DNA of 42,433 bases from UBA2253 sp964646985 (GTDB taxonomy: Bacteria; Bacillota_I; Bacilli_A; ML615J-28; CAG-698): NCBI GenBank assembly GCA_964646985.1, contig CAZYFI010000008.1, positions 1 to 42,433 of the forward strand, in the 5' to 3' direction. Made by a program: the position numbers and the translations under genes. Positions within the stretch are counted from its first letter, which is position 1. Each line of letters opens with the position of its first letter. A model generated the notes under the pieces. It searched no databases, had not been told where the DNA came from, and saw nothing but the letters and a program-made list of their open reading frames with translations. Below, piece after piece: positions 42,432 to 42,433 of the stretch.

Positions 42432-42433
42432 AG

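Noticed and set aside
1..42433. CRISPR arrays, tRNA or rRNA genes
   Set aside because: Read for repeated spacers, cloverleaf-like GGTTCGA arms and rRNA motifs; none recognised, though a tool search would be more sensitive.

Overview
The window is about 42 kb of AT-rich, gene-dense bacterial chromosome. TGA is used as a stop and tryptophan is TGG, so it is not a Mycoplasma-code genome. Protein families, Shine-Dalgarno sites (GGAGG type), TTGaca-N17-TATAAT promoters, a T-box leader and the gene order all point to a low-GC Gram-positive lineage (Bacillota/Mycoplasmatota). The reduced but Bacillus-like synteny suggests a wall-less or near-mollicute group such as Izemoplasmatales, Acholeplasmatales or Erysipelotrichia; that placement is inference. 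A run of exactly 100 N at 15924-16023 marks a scaffold join, so this is probably a draft or metagenome assembly.

Layout. 1-3355: the 3' end of comEC, a small zinc-ribbon membrane protein, holA and, convergent, rpsT. 3530-8137: a BaiN/HI0933-type flavoprotein, pgsA, recA and rny. 8331-11959: ymdB, a GNAT acetyltransferase, a trypsin-like lipoprotein and miaB. 11996-13517 (minus strand): a DtxR-family metal regulator followed by a DUF362/ferredoxin protein. 13645-15589: a NatAB-like ABC exporter. 15594-16572: an FMN riboswitch and the riboflavin transporter ribU, split by the assembly gap. 16683-19790 (minus strand): a small membrane-anchored protein, a GH2 glycosidase and psuG. 19874-22473: feoA and feoB, each preceded by the same palindromic operator. 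22524-24743: an M6-type metalloprotease lipoprotein. 24836-31940: polA, nitroreductase, mutM, coaE, an unknown protein, dnaB and dnaI. 31957-36729: T-box leader, thrS, membrane M28 peptidase, CPBP protease and TPR protein. 36797-39011: trmFO and a XerC/D recombinase. 39077-42364: structured leader, rpsB, tsf, pyrH and frr.

How the genes work together. Most of the window is housekeeping: replication initiation and repair (holA, recA, polA, mutM, dnaB, dnaI), RNA metabolism (rny, ymdB, miaB, trmFO), translation (rpsT, thrS, rpsB, tsf, frr) and precursor synthesis (pgsA, coaE, pyrH). The accessory material lies mostly at 9-25 kb. There an iron theme can be proposed: a DtxR-like regulator with the DtxR-type Cys-x2-Glu-His ligands, and about 6 kb away a ferrous iron uptake pair carrying two copies of GTTAGCA-NN-TGCTAAC. 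The link between that regulator and those sites is inferred.

No CRISPR array, prophage, insertion sequence, tRNA or rRNA gene was seen. I found no clearly new multi-gene system. The best leads are the twin feo operators with a His-rich FeoA, the M28 peptidase with a membrane hairpin inside its catalytic domain, the long basic tail on ribosomal protein S2, and the unknown gene between coaE and dnaB.
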